In this document: in pieces, positions 17,238 through 24,854 of the stretch | Position numbering within the stretch: position 1 is the first letter of the stretch | Layout of the letters: every line of letters begins with the position of its first letter | Source of the DNA: Lachnospiraceae bacterium | Lineage (GTDB): Bacteria > Bacillota > Clostridia > Lachnospirales > Lachnospiraceae | Assembly: GCA_900751785.1 (NCBI GenBank) | Contig: CAADSM010000095.1 | Location: 1-26,175, forward strand | Direction: 5' to 3' | DNA length: 26,175 nucleotides | The notes under the pieces: generated by a model | Databases searched by the model: none | Told to the model about the DNA's origin: nothing | What the model saw: only the letters and a program-made list of their open reading frames with translations | Position numbers and translations under genes: made by a program

Positions 17238-18962
17238 TCAGTTTTTTTCAATCCCGAGATACGGGAGCACATTGTCATAGATGTCTCTTAAGACAGGCGC
17301 CGCGATGGTGCCGCCGTAATACACGCCCTGAGGGTCATGGATGACGACCATTCCCAGCACCTGCGGCTCCTCCGCCGGGGCAAACGCCAGAAAGGATGAG
17401 ATATACCTGTTGGCGCTGCGGGGAAGCGTCTGTGATGTCGCTGTCTTGCCGCCGATGGAGTAGCCCTCGATATATCCGTTTTTTCCCGAGCCTTCCTCCA
17501 CAACACTCTTGAGCAGGGTCCTCATCGTCTCAGAGGTCTCTTCCGAGACGATCCCCTCGCGGACTTCGTACTCGAACTCTTCGACCGCTTTTCCGCTGCT
17601 GTCGAGCACTGCCATCCCAAGATGGGGCGTGATACGCCTCCCGCCGTTTACGATGGAGCTCACTGTAGTGGCAAGCTGGATCGGGGTGATCTGGAATGAC
17701 TGTCCGAAAGTCATCGTGGCAAGTTCCACAGTCCCGATGTCCTCCTTTTTGTGCATGATCGTCCCCGCCTCGCCCGGCAGATCTACATTGGTCAGGCTTA
17801 GAAGGCCGAATCTCTCGAAATATTCGTAAAACTTATCTGCGCCCAGCCGCAGGCCGATATCGATAAATACCGGGTTGCAGGAGTTCTGTATCCCCTGGAC
17901 AAAGGTCTCGCTCCCATGCCCGCCCACCTTATGGCATCGGATCTTTCTGTCTTCGACGACCCGGTATCCGGGGCACATGAACGTATCGTCAAGAGACACA
18001 ACTCCTTCTTCCAGACACGCCGAGGAAGTGATGATCTTGAAGGTGGATCCCGGCTCATAAGTGTCATTGATGCAGCCGTTCCTCCACATCTGATTGAGCT
18101 GATCCTGCAGCTCCTCATCAGACAGTGTTCCCGCATCAGCTCCCGTGTTCAGTTCATACGGTTCATTCAGATTAAATTCCGGAACATTTACCATCGCATA
18201 GATCTCTCCGTTCTGGGGATTCATGAGAAGGATGGAGACACTGTCCGCCTGCTTCTCTTCCATCACCTTCAGCGCCGCCTGCTCACAGTATGCCTGGATG
18301 TTATAGTCCAGAGTCACCTGGAGCGTCTCTCCGGCGACCGGCTCCACCCCGTCCTCCGCCACACCGTCCAGCTCGATCCCTCTTGCATCCGTCGTGGTGA
18401 GTATGGTCCCGTTGCTCCCCTTGAGATACTCCTCGTATTTTACCTCAAGGCCGATGATCCCCTGATTGTCTCCTCCGGTAAATCCAAGCACCTTGGATGC
18501 AAGTTCGTCATACGGATAGTACCGCTTATAGTCCTCGTCCACTTTTACTCCTGCAAGATCATAATTCCGGATCCTGTCTCCGATTTCCTTTTCCACATTG
18601 GTCTTGATCTTCTCCATAGAGGATACTTTCTCAACCTTCTCCCTCACCTCTGCCTGCTCCAGGCCGAGCTCTGCCGCGAGCACCTCCGTCACCAGATCCG
18701 GATCCTCGATCTGGCTGTGGACCACCGAGATCGTACACACCGTCTTGTTTGTCGCCAGCACCACCCCATTCCTGTCCACGATCTCACCCCTGGCAGCCTT
18801 GATCTCCCGCTCCCTCTCGTGAAGGTCCTCTGCGAGCTCCTGGTAATACTCGGCATCAAATACCATAAGGTAGACAAGCCTGCCGATCAGCCCGAGTATG
18901 ATGACTACCGCGCACAGAAAGACGACGAGGATCTTCTTCTTATTATAAGTCTTGTTTTTCAT
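17238..18962 (-). CDS. Class B penicillin-binding protein, SpoVD/FtsI family, with KTA variant
   Basis: Septal transpeptidase of 574 residues. The N-terminus has a basic segment and one membrane anchor (about 11-31). The PBP dimerisation domain begins AARGEIVDRNGVVLATN. The transpeptidase motifs are STFK (Ser306, acylated), SCN (361-363) and KTA (506-508) where most relatives have KTG. No PASTA domain is evident, although Bacillus SpoVD has one. By synteny (second of two tandem PBPs before mraY) it is the SpoVD candidate. The ATG at 18962 aligns with family N-termini but has a poor ribosome site; an upstream ATG at 19025, after GGAAGA, would add 21 residues spanning a hairpin. Both starts remain possible. 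Confidence 0.92.
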   Translation of the reverse strand: MKNKTYNKKKILVVFLCAVVIILGLIGRLVYLMVFDAEYYQELAEDLHEREREIKAARGEIVDRNGVVLATNKTVCTISVVHSQIEDPDLVTEVLAAELGLEQAEVREKVEKVSSMEKIKTNVEKEIGDRIRNYDLAGVKVDEDYKRYYPYDELASKVLGFTGGDNQGIIGLEVKYEEYLKGSNGTILTTTDARGIELDGVAEDGVEPVAGETLQVTLDYNIQAYCEQAALKVMEEKQADSVSILLMNPQNGEIYAMVNVPEFNLNEPYELNTGADAGTLSDEELQDQLNQMWRNGCINDTYEPGSTFKIITSSACLEEGVVSLDDTFMCPGYRVVEDRKIRCHKVGGHGSETFVQGIQNSCNPVFIDIGLRLGADKFYEYFERFGLLSLTNVDLPGEAGTIMHKKEDIGTVELATMTFGQSFQITPIQLATTVSSIVNGGRRITPHLGMAVLDSSGKAVEEFEYEVREGIVSEETSETMRTLLKSVVEEGSGKNGYIEGYSIGGKTATSQTLPRSANRYISSFLAFAPAEEPQVLGMVVIHDPQGVYYGGTIAAPVLRDIYDNVLPYLGIEKN

Positions 18963-18971
18963 AATAAAATA

Positions 18972-19019
18972 AACCCTGCAAAAGATGTTTCTACAATTTA
19001 TTATCTCTTTTGCAGGGTT
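18972..19019 (-). repeat. Terminator-like inverted repeat between the two PBP genes
   Basis: Perfect 14-bp arms AACCCTGCAAAAGA (18972-18985) and TCTTTTGCAGGGTT (19006-19019) with a 20-base loop. On the minus strand it is followed by TTTATTTTATT and then the ATG of the downstream PBP. It could attenuate readthrough from ftsI, mask the ribosome site of the second PBP, or stabilise an mRNA end. Confidence 0.6.
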
Positions 19020-19043
19020 ATTCATATTTCTTCCCGATTGTGA

Positions 19044-21065
19044 TCACTCGTCACTGCCGCTGTCCGCGTCCGCCCAGTCATCCAGGTCGGGATCGTAATT
19101 TTCATCGATGTAGGCGCCGTCCGGATTATTATATGTATCCTCATAATCCGAATCATAATCCGTGTACTCCGTATCGCCGAAGTTCGTTCCTGTCTGTATC
19201 TCCTCAGCCTCACTCTCCGCGATCGTGGTGATCCCAAGATACGGGAACGCTTCCTCCATGATCCGCTTTGACAGGTCCAGCACAAGGGAGCTGTTATCCT
19301 GCCCCTCCACGTTCGGTTCGTCAATAACAACATAGAGCATGATCTCCGGATTATCCTGCGGAGCATAGCCGATAAAAGAGAGCAGGTAGCTTCCGTTGCC
19401 GCGGGGCAGCTTTTCCGCTGTTCCCGTCTTGGCTCCGATGTCATAGCCTTCTACCTGCGCCCTCTGGCCGGTCCCGTAATCCATCACTGCCTGCAGATAG
19501 GTCTTCACCTGTTCAGACGTCTCCGCAGAAACAGTCTTTCGTAAGAGCACCGGATCTTTTGTCTCTATGACATTGCCGTCTTCATCCTGGATCTGCTTTA
19601 CCACATGAGGCTCATAGTAATATCCCCCGTTGATCAGGGAACAGAACGCGGACGCCATCTGCGTCATCGTCACATTAAAGCTCTGTCCGAAAGAGTTCGT
19701 CGCAAGGTCGATCGGAGTCATATTTTCCGCTGTATAGAGCAGTGCAGAAGTGCTTGCTTCTGCCGGAAGATCGATCCCCGTGTACTCCCCGAACCCGAAA
19801 ATATGCTGATATTTTGTAAAGCTCTCAACTCCGATGGACTCCGCCATATGCATCAGTGCAACATTGCATGAGTTTGCCACAGCGTCCTGGACCGTCTCCG
19901 TCCCGTGACCGCTCCGCAGATGACATCCGATATTTGTCCCGCTCACCTCAAGCGAGCCGCCGCAGTAATAGGTCTCATCGCCGGTCAAGGTTCCCGTCTC
20001 CAGTCCCGCCGCCACGGTAAACGGCTTCATCGTAGAGCCGGGCTCATATGCATCGCTGACACAGAAGTTCCGCCACAGCTCGCTCATGGCGTCGAGCTGC
20101 TCGTCCTCGCTCATGGCATTCCACTCCTCATCCGTGTAAAGAATGGAGAGATCTCTCGGATTGTTGAGGTCAAAATTCGGATAGGACGCCTCGGCCAGTA
20201 TCTCGCCGGTGTTCGGATTCATCATGATCACCGCCGTATTTTTACTTCCGAGTTCGCCTTCTCTCGCCTCCCCGGCATGTGCCTGGTTGAACTCCAGGAT
20301 ACATTTCTCCACGATGCTCTGGAGCGTTATATCGATCGTTGAAACAACAGTATTTCCGTTTTTTGCGGCTTTGACAGTCCTCTCCACCGAGGAATCACTG
20401 TCAAAATAGCCGTATTCTCTTCCATCCGTCCCGTTCAGCACATCATTGTAAGCACTCTCGATCCCGATCGCGCCCACATTTCCGGAATAGGTGAATCCGA
20501 TCACATCGCTGGCAAGGGTATTATACGGATACGTCCTCGTATAGTCATCTTCCAGCCACACTCCCTGTACATTGGGATAGTTTTCATCGTCATTATCGAT
20601 CTCATTGAACTTCTGAGCAGTCTCATAATCCACATCGGTCGCCATGACAGCATATCTTGTATCCGGCCTCTCCTCGATCACGTCTCTCACCGTCTTCTCA
20701 TCTATGCCGAAGCAGTCTCTGAGCACTTCGATCGTCGGCTCGATATACTCTTCTTTGTCCGTCATCACCACCACATCGAGGATCACATTGTAAACTCTCT
20801 CACTCGTCGCGATCTTTGTCCCGTTGCGGTCCACGATATCCCCGCGCTTGTAAGGGATGACGCGGCTGTCATAATTCTGCTGGTCGAGCACGATCTTTGT
20901 ATACCGGCTTCCCCTCGTGACATTGATCCAGGTGATCCTTCCGATAAGAACAACAAAAGCCAGTATAACTGCCATAAATAGCATTACCAGCTTTCGTTGC
21001 ATTCTGATTGGAAATTTTTTTGTCAAAAACTCAAATCTGTTTTTTCTTCTTTTTCTTCCAGCCAT
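19044..21065 (-). CDS. ftsI: Class B penicillin-binding protein, FtsI/PBP2B-like division transpeptidase
   Basis: Septal peptidoglycan transpeptidase of 673 residues. A basic N-terminus (MAGRKRRKNR) precedes one transmembrane anchor (about 24-46). The dimerisation domain starts YKRGDIVDRNGTKIATS. Motifs are intact: STMK with Ser344, SCN (399-401) and KTG (Lys546). After the catalytic domain, residues about 610-673 form a highly acidic Asp/Glu/Tyr-rich tail (DYDSDYEDTYNN) instead of PASTA domains. The ATG lies 13 bases after ftsL, with AAGGA upstream. Position directly after ftsL matches Bacillus pbpB, suggesting that this is the vegetative division PBP partnered with an FtsW protein. Confidence 0.93.
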   Translation of the reverse strand: MAGRKRRKNRFEFLTKKFPIRMQRKLVMLFMAVILAFVVLIGRITWINVTRGSRYTKIVLDQQNYDSRVIPYKRGDIVDRNGTKIATSERVYNVILDVVVMTDKEEYIEPTIEVLRDCFGIDEKTVRDVIEERPDTRYAVMATDVDYETAQKFNEIDNDDENYPNVQGVWLEDDYTRTYPYNTLASDVIGFTYSGNVGAIGIESAYNDVLNGTDGREYGYFDSDSSVERTVKAAKNGNTVVSTIDITLQSIVEKCILEFNQAHAGEAREGELGSKNTAVIMMNPNTGEILAEASYPNFDLNNPRDLSILYTDEEWNAMSEDEQLDAMSELWRNFCVSDAYEPGSTMKPFTVAAGLETGTLTGDETYYCGGSLEVSGTNIGCHLRSGHGTETVQDAVANSCNVALMHMAESIGVESFTKYQHIFGFGEYTGIDLPAEASTSALLYTAENMTPIDLATNSFGQSFNVTMTQMASAFCSLINGGYYYEPHVVKQIQDEDGNVIETKDPVLLRKTVSAETSEQVKTYLQAVMDYGTGQRAQVEGYDIGAKTGTAEKLPRGNGSYLLSFIGYAPQDNPEIMLYVVIDEPNVEGQDNSSLVLDLSKRIMEEAFPYLGITTIAESEAEEIQTGTNFGDTEYTDYDSDYEDTYNNPDGAYIDENYDPDLDDWADADSGSDE

Positions 21066-21078
21066 TTTTCAATAATCC

Positions 21079-21621
21079 TTAATTTGAAATATCCTTTGAC
21101 TGGGCGAGCACACCGTCTTCCGGGATGCTGTCGTACTGTTTTACGTAACCGCTGGCCGGGCTTTCATATTCGATCACAGTTCCCTGCGACTCATATACCA
21201 TCCCCATCTCATTCATCGCCTTATTGCGAACGTCTTCCAGATTGACAGAATCCGCAGCCGCATTGTACGCTGTGTTATTTGCCTCCGTGAGATCCGCAAG
21301 CTGTTCCTGCAGCGTCGTGATATTTTCCGAACGGTTCACGACGTCTGACTGAAGCTTCAGATACATCACACAGAGGAAAACCGCACAGAATGCAGCAGCC
21401 ACAAGAAACACAGCATATGCCGGATTGATATTCCTTGCCCGGTTTCTGTTTCTCGCCACCTGACGGCTCACATGTACCGGAGCCTCACGGCGGGTCTTCG
21501 GCATTCTCTTCGGCAGAGCTTCCGCCTGCTGTACAGCACTTCCGTATACGTAGAACTGCCCTCGATCCATATTTGAAATATTTCTTCTTCTGTGATCTGC
21601 CACGCGTCTTCCTGCTGCCAT
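21079..21621 (-). CDS. ftsL: Division protein FtsL-like (septum formation initiator family)
   Basis: A 180-residue bitopic membrane protein. The cytoplasmic N-terminus (1-67) is rich in Arg/Lys. One transmembrane helix spans about 69-88 (AYAVFLVAAAFCAVFLCVMY). A periplasmic-side coiled coil follows (about 90-125, with LQEQLADLTEANN). The segment NLEDVRNKAMNEMGMVYESQGTV is typical of the FtsL/DivIC end. Sequence conservation in FtsL is low, so the name rests on topology plus position between rsmH and ftsI. GGAG lies nine bases upstream of the start. In the divisome it would join FtsQ and DivIC to activate FtsW-FtsI. Confidence 0.85.
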   Translation of the reverse strand: MAAGRRVADHRRRNISNMDRGQFYVYGSAVQQAEALPKRMPKTRREAPVHVSRQVARNRNRARNINPAYAVFLVAAAFCAVFLCVMYLKLQSDVVNRSENITTLQEQLADLTEANNTAYNAAADSVNLEDVRNKAMNEMGMVYESQGTVIEYESPASGYVKQYDSIPEDGVLAQSKDISN

Positions 21622-21744
21622 AGCGTAAAGCTCCTTTCCCAGTTTCTTCCACCCTTTCAGGCTCTCCCCTTCCTGTCCGGATGTCTGTTGTTTTCACGCA
21701 CGCTTTTCTCTAAAGCCTGCGCAGGTTATGTCTCAAATACTCCC

Positions 21745-22686
21745 TTAAAGCGAACCCCGTTCAAAGATCCTCAGCTTTGCACTCTTCGACCGGCTGTTCG
21801 CCGCCATCTCTTCCTCCGACGGAAGGATGGGCTTTCTTGTGATCACCTTCCCTTTCGATGTCTTTCCACAGACACAGACCGGAAAATGACTCGGACAGGT
21901 ACATGGGTTCTCGTTCTTGCGGAACGCGCTTTTCACGATCCTGTCCTCCAGCGAATGAAATGTAATGATACAGATCCGTCCCCCTGGATTCAGCATGTCG
22001 ATCATGCCGTCCAGCGAATCCCTCAGCACGTCGAGTTCGTGATTCAGCTCGATCCGGATCGCCTGAAATGTCCTCTTGGACGGATGTCCGGATGTCTTCT
22101 GCACTTTCATCGGAATCGCATGCCTTATGATCTCATTCAGCTGCCCTGTCGTCTCGATCGGCGCTTTTTCCCGCTCCGCCGCGATATGCTTTGCAATATT
22201 TTTTGCAAACCTGTCTTCCCCGTAATCGCGGATGATGCGGTAAAGCTCCGCCTCGCTGTAGTCATTGACGATATCTCTCGCCGTCATCTTCTGACGCTGG
22301 TCCATCCTCATATCCAGCGGCGCGTCCGCACGGTAGGAAAATCCCCGTTCGGCCGTGTCCAGCTGATAGGACGAGACTCCCAGATCCAGCGTGATGCCGT
22401 CGACCTTGTCAATTCCCAGCTCATGGAGCCTTGGCTTCATATCACAATAATTGCTCCTGATTATCGTGACCTTCTCCCCGAAGCCTTCCAGGCGTTTCCC
22501 CGCTGCCTCTATCGCATCGGCGTCCTGGTCTATTCCAATTAATCTCCCCTTGCTGCTTAAACGTCTGCACACCTCAGAGGCATGTCCGCCTCCGCCCAGC
22601 GTTGCGTCAACATAGATGCCGTCCGGCCTGACGTTAAGCCCGTCCACTGTCTCATACAGCAGAACTGATGTGTGCTCGAATGCCAT
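21745..22686 (-). CDS. rsmH: 16S rRNA (cytosine1402-N4)-methyltransferase RsmH (MraW)
   Basis: SAM-dependent methyltransferase acting on 16S rRNA C1402; 313 residues, normal length. The N-terminus [13 protein letters not shown] leads into the SAM-binding [10 protein letters not shown] (27-36). Further RsmH signatures are [58 protein letters not shown] and [19 protein letters not shown] strong AAGGAGG precedes the ATG. It lies 53 bases after mraZ in the same probable transcript and 123 bases before ftsL. Confidence 0.98.
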   Translation of the reverse strand: MAFEHTSVLLYETVDGLNVRPDGIYVDATLGGGGHASEVCRRLSSKGRLIGIDQDADAIEAAGKRLEGFGEKVTIIRSNYCDMKPRLHELGIDKVDGITLDLGVSSYQLDTAERGFSYRADAPLDMRMDQRQKMTARDIVNDYSEAELYRIIRDYGEDRFAKNIAKHIAAEREKAPIETTGQLNEIIRHAIPMKVQKTSGHPSKRTFQAIRIELNHELDVLRDSLDGMIDMLNPGGRICIITFHSLEDRIVKSAFRKNENPCTCPSHFPVCVCGKTSKGKVITRKPILPSEEEMAANSRSKSAKLRIFERGSL

Positions 22687-22739
22687 AACTTCCTCCTTGC
22701 TGCCGTTATTTTTCTGCGGATACAGGAACCAAATACAGA

Positions 22740-23177
22740 TCAGATCCTGATTCCGATGGCCTCCATCCTCTCTGCGATCGCATCCAGATCCTCTTCGCTG
22801 ACCTGACTGCGCTCTTCCCAGAGAGCCTTGTCCCAGATCTCAACACGGTCCTGAACTCCCACCAGGACCACATCTTTCTCCAGATGAGCGGCCTTTCTCA
22901 GCGACGGCGGCACAAGCACTCTCCCCTGCTTGTCAAAGCTGCCCTCCGAAGCGCTTCCGAAGAAATAACGTTTGAAAATTCTGGCATCCTTGTTCATTCG
23001 TGGTAAGGTTTCGAGTTCGGCAACGAATTTGTTCCATTCTTCCTGAGAGTAGACAAAAAGGCATCCCTCCAGCCCGTTGCAGATAACGAAGCTGTCTCCC
23101 AGATCATCCCTCAGCTTGGCCGGGATGATGAGTCTGCCCTTTTCATCAATGCTATGGTTAAACTCTCCTAGTAACAT
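22740..23177 (-). CDS. mraZ: Transcriptional regulator MraZ
   Basis: A 145-residue DNA-binding protein with two SpoVT-AbrB-fold halves, seen as [21 protein letters not shown] (first half) and [18 protein letters not shown] (second half), each with the DxxGR motif. MraZ forms a ring-shaped oligomer and binds tandem repeats in front of its own operon. It is the first gene of the dcw cluster, and a six-copy repeat array overlaps its promoter, so autoregulation is strongly suggested. AAAGGG lies upstream of the ATG. Confidence 0.97.
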   Translation of the reverse strand: MLLGEFNHSIDEKGRLIIPAKLRDDLGDSFVICNGLEGCLFVYSQEEWNKFVAELETLPRMNKDARIFKRYFFGSASEGSFDKQGRVLVPPSLRKAAHLEKDVVLVGVQDRVEIWDKALWEERSQVSEEDLDAIAERMEAIGIRI

Positions 23178-23212
23178 CCGGAACCCTTTCTCTAAATGTG
23201 AGCCTCCACATC

Positions 23213-23272
23213 GCTCCCCACTTTATACCACTGTCCACCACTTCTCACCACTTGTCCCCATTGTAAACCACC
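23213..23272 (-). promoter_or_regulatory. MraZ operator array: six 10-bp repeats
   Basis: On the minus strand, units begin exactly every 10 bases: GGTGGT, AATGGG, AGTGGT, AGTGGT, AGTGGT and AGTGGG. The four gene-proximal units share AGTGG(T/G) perfectly; the two distal ones are degenerate. The 10-bp period places all units on one face of the helix, as known for MraZ sites. The array covers the -10 element and early transcribed region. Confidence 0.85.
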
Positions 23273-23288
23273 ACGCTCCCTTTTTCAA
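23260..23288 (-). promoter_or_regulatory. Sigma-A promoter of the dcw operon (Pmra)
   Basis: TTGAAA (23283-23288) and TACAAT (23260-23265) with a 17-bp spacer on the minus strand. The predicted start is near 23253, within the MraZ repeat array. The gene-free stretch 23178-23483 thus holds this promoter, the operators and the upstream terminator; I see nothing clear in 23290-23400 beyond an isolated TATAAT without a matching -35. Confidence 0.8.
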
Positions 23289-23403
23289 CCCCCTTTTTTG
23301 AATTTTTTATGCCTCACAGGCCGCGTTCAGGCGTAAACTGCAGCGACCGCCCGGCTTCAGATTTCCACGCCGGATCCAGGTGACCTATTATATTTTCCAG
23401 CAA

Positions 23404-23448
23404 ACAAAATATGGGGTACAAGGAAATTCCTTGTACCCCATATTTTGT
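23404..23448 (-). terminator. Long perfect hairpin, terminator of the DegV unit
   Basis: A 22-bp inverted repeat, including ATGGGGTACAAGGAA and its complement, with an almost absent loop. The AAAA/TTTT ends of the stem supply a U-tract in either direction. It lies about 35 bases past the small membrane protein stop and before the dcw promoter. Confidence 0.75.
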
Positions 23449-23483
23449 GTTCTGCCTCTTTCAGGCACGGCATGCGCCATATT

Positions 23484-23720
23484 TTACTCAGACAGGCTGT
23501 TCATATAATCAGTGACTGCAGTGTAATCCACCTCTGCAACTGCCCTCTCCTTATTGGAATCATAGATGTCATATGCGGAATATGCGATCCATCCCACAAG
23601 TGCAAGCGCTACAACAGTGAGGATTACCTTGCGGACAATGCTCATCATCCGTTCTTTCCGCATGATCTGCTTTCTGTTCGCTTTTTCCTTTTTATATTTG
23701 TCTACTTTTTCCTGGCTCAT
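23484..23720 (-). CDS. Small single-pass membrane protein, function unknown
   Basis: A 78-residue protein. The first 25 or so residues are very basic and helical (MSQEKVDKYKKEKANRKQ). One transmembrane helix follows (about 32-50, VILTVVALALVGWIAYSAY). A short acidic outer tail contains VDYTAVTDYMNSLSE. The start is set by AAGGAG ten bases upstream; the frame extends 23 codons further, but that stretch overlaps the degV 3' end and looks non-coding. It begins 55 bases after degV and shares its terminator. I do not recognise a family. Confidence 0.75.
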   Translation of the reverse strand: MSQEKVDKYKKEKANRKQIMRKERMMSIVRKVILTVVALALVGWIAYSAYDIYDSNKERAVAEVDYTAVTDYMNSLSE

Positions 23721-23775
23721 TTTGCTGTTACTCCTTCCGTCACGCTGAATTATAGCTATTTTATCACAATTTTCG

Positions 23776-24615
23776 CTATAATACAACAATTATCCCGCCA
23801 TCATTCGCATACATTGTACTGATCCCTGCGGTATCCACGATAAAACTCGACTTCACTTTCAAACGCTCCAGGAGCAGATCCTTCACTTCTCCCGCCCGCT
23901 CCGGACAGTTGCAGTGGGCGATCGCCAGGATCTTGCCCGCCGGATCCACTGCGTCTCTCTTGATGCAGTCAGCCATCTTGACCAGCGCGCGCTTCACCCC
24001 CCGCGCCTGGCCCAGCTGACATATCGTCCCCTTCGGGGTCGAGCCCATGACCGGCTTGATATTCAGCGCACTCGCAACGATCGATTTGATGCCTGTGAGA
24101 CGGCCGTTCTTCCGAAGCGTGTCAAGATTCTCAAGCACAAAATACGTATGCTGTCCCTCGATATAGCGTTCCACGGCTGATACTACTTCTTCAAATGACA
24201 TCCCCGCTTCCTCGCACTCATGTATCTTCAGCGCGATCAGCGTCTCCCCCACCGATGCTGAACGGGAATTAAATACATGGATGTTCTTTCCGCCGTGCTC
24301 TTCCTTATACAGCTTCTTTCCCAGCTCCGCGCTGTTATATGATCCACTCAGTTCGGAGGAAAGTGTCACCGCATATACCCGCTCGGCATCGCAGCGGTAC
24401 AGCTCCATATATTTCTCCGGAGACGGGCAGGACGACTTCGGACACTCCGGACTCGCCGCGATCCTTCTCAAAAAATCAGCCTGGTCAAACGACTCGTCAT
24501 CCACGATCGTCACGCCGCCCACCTGCATGCTCAGAGACGCAGTCTCGTACACCCCGCTTCTCTTCATCTCATCTGTAAGCTCGCCGCAGCTGTCAACGAT
24601 AATTCTATAACTCAT
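23776..24615 (-). CDS. DegV family fatty-acid-binding protein
   Basis: A 279-residue cytoplasmic protein of the DegV/FakB type, which holds a fatty acid for phosphorylation by a FakA kinase. Seen: the N-terminal IIVDSCGELTDEM strand-loop, PKSSCPSPEKYMEL, the hallmark VTLSSELSGSYNSAELG, then VFNSRSASVGETL and the C-terminal LDTLRKNGRLTGIKSIVASALNIKPV. GGAGGAG precedes the ATG. No FakA gene lies nearby, so it is likely one of several DegV paralogues acting with a distant kinase. Upstream (24705-24728) is a small dyad AGTTGG-N12-CCAACT of unknown meaning. Confidence 0.95.
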   Translation of the reverse strand: MSYRIIVDSCGELTDEMKRSGVYETASLSMQVGGVTIVDDESFDQADFLRRIAASPECPKSSCPSPEKYMELYRCDAERVYAVTLSSELSGSYNSAELGKKLYKEEHGGKNIHVFNSRSASVGETLIALKIHECEEAGMSFEEVVSAVERYIEGQHTYFVLENLDTLRKNGRLTGIKSIVASALNIKPVMGSTPKGTICQLGQARGVKRALVKMADCIKRDAVDPAGKILAIAHCNCPERAGEVKDLLLERLKVKSSFIVDTAGISTMYANDGGIIVVL

Positions 24616-24754
24616 AACATCTCCTCCCGAACCACAATGTGCATTTTATTTTTCCATTACACGTAGTTTTAAATACCACATATGAATATATCACACTTTT
24701 AAACAGTTGGGAAGACCTTTTTCCAACTTCACGGATTATTCATATCCGTTCAGC

Positions 24755-24816
24755 CATAAAGGAAGGGGCAGACTGATTTATGCCGGCATAAGAATCAGTC
24801 TGCCCCTTCCTTTATG
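24755..24816. terminator. Large palindrome after the FtsW-family gene, probable bidirectional terminator
   Basis: 24-bp perfect arms (24755-24778 and 24793-24816) with the core AAGGAAGGGGCAGACTGATT. The 14-base centre itself contains the palindrome TATGCCGGCATA. It begins about 40 bases past the stop of the FtsW-family gene. The U-tract is short (TTTATG), so it may act as an RNA-stabilising or protein-binding element as well. Confidence 0.55.
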
Positions 24817-24854
24817 ATTAAAACGCCCATATATGAGCAAAAAGCGGCGGAGGC

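Noticed and set aside
23213..23272. CRISPR-like or minisatellite reading of the 10-bp repeats
   Set aside because: The units are too short, have no spacers, and sit precisely on the mraZ promoter, which fits MraZ operators.
23721..23789. 23-codon N-terminal extension of the small membrane protein
   Set aside because: It overlaps the degV 3' end and lacks a ribosome site; the ATG at 23720 has AAGGAG upstream.
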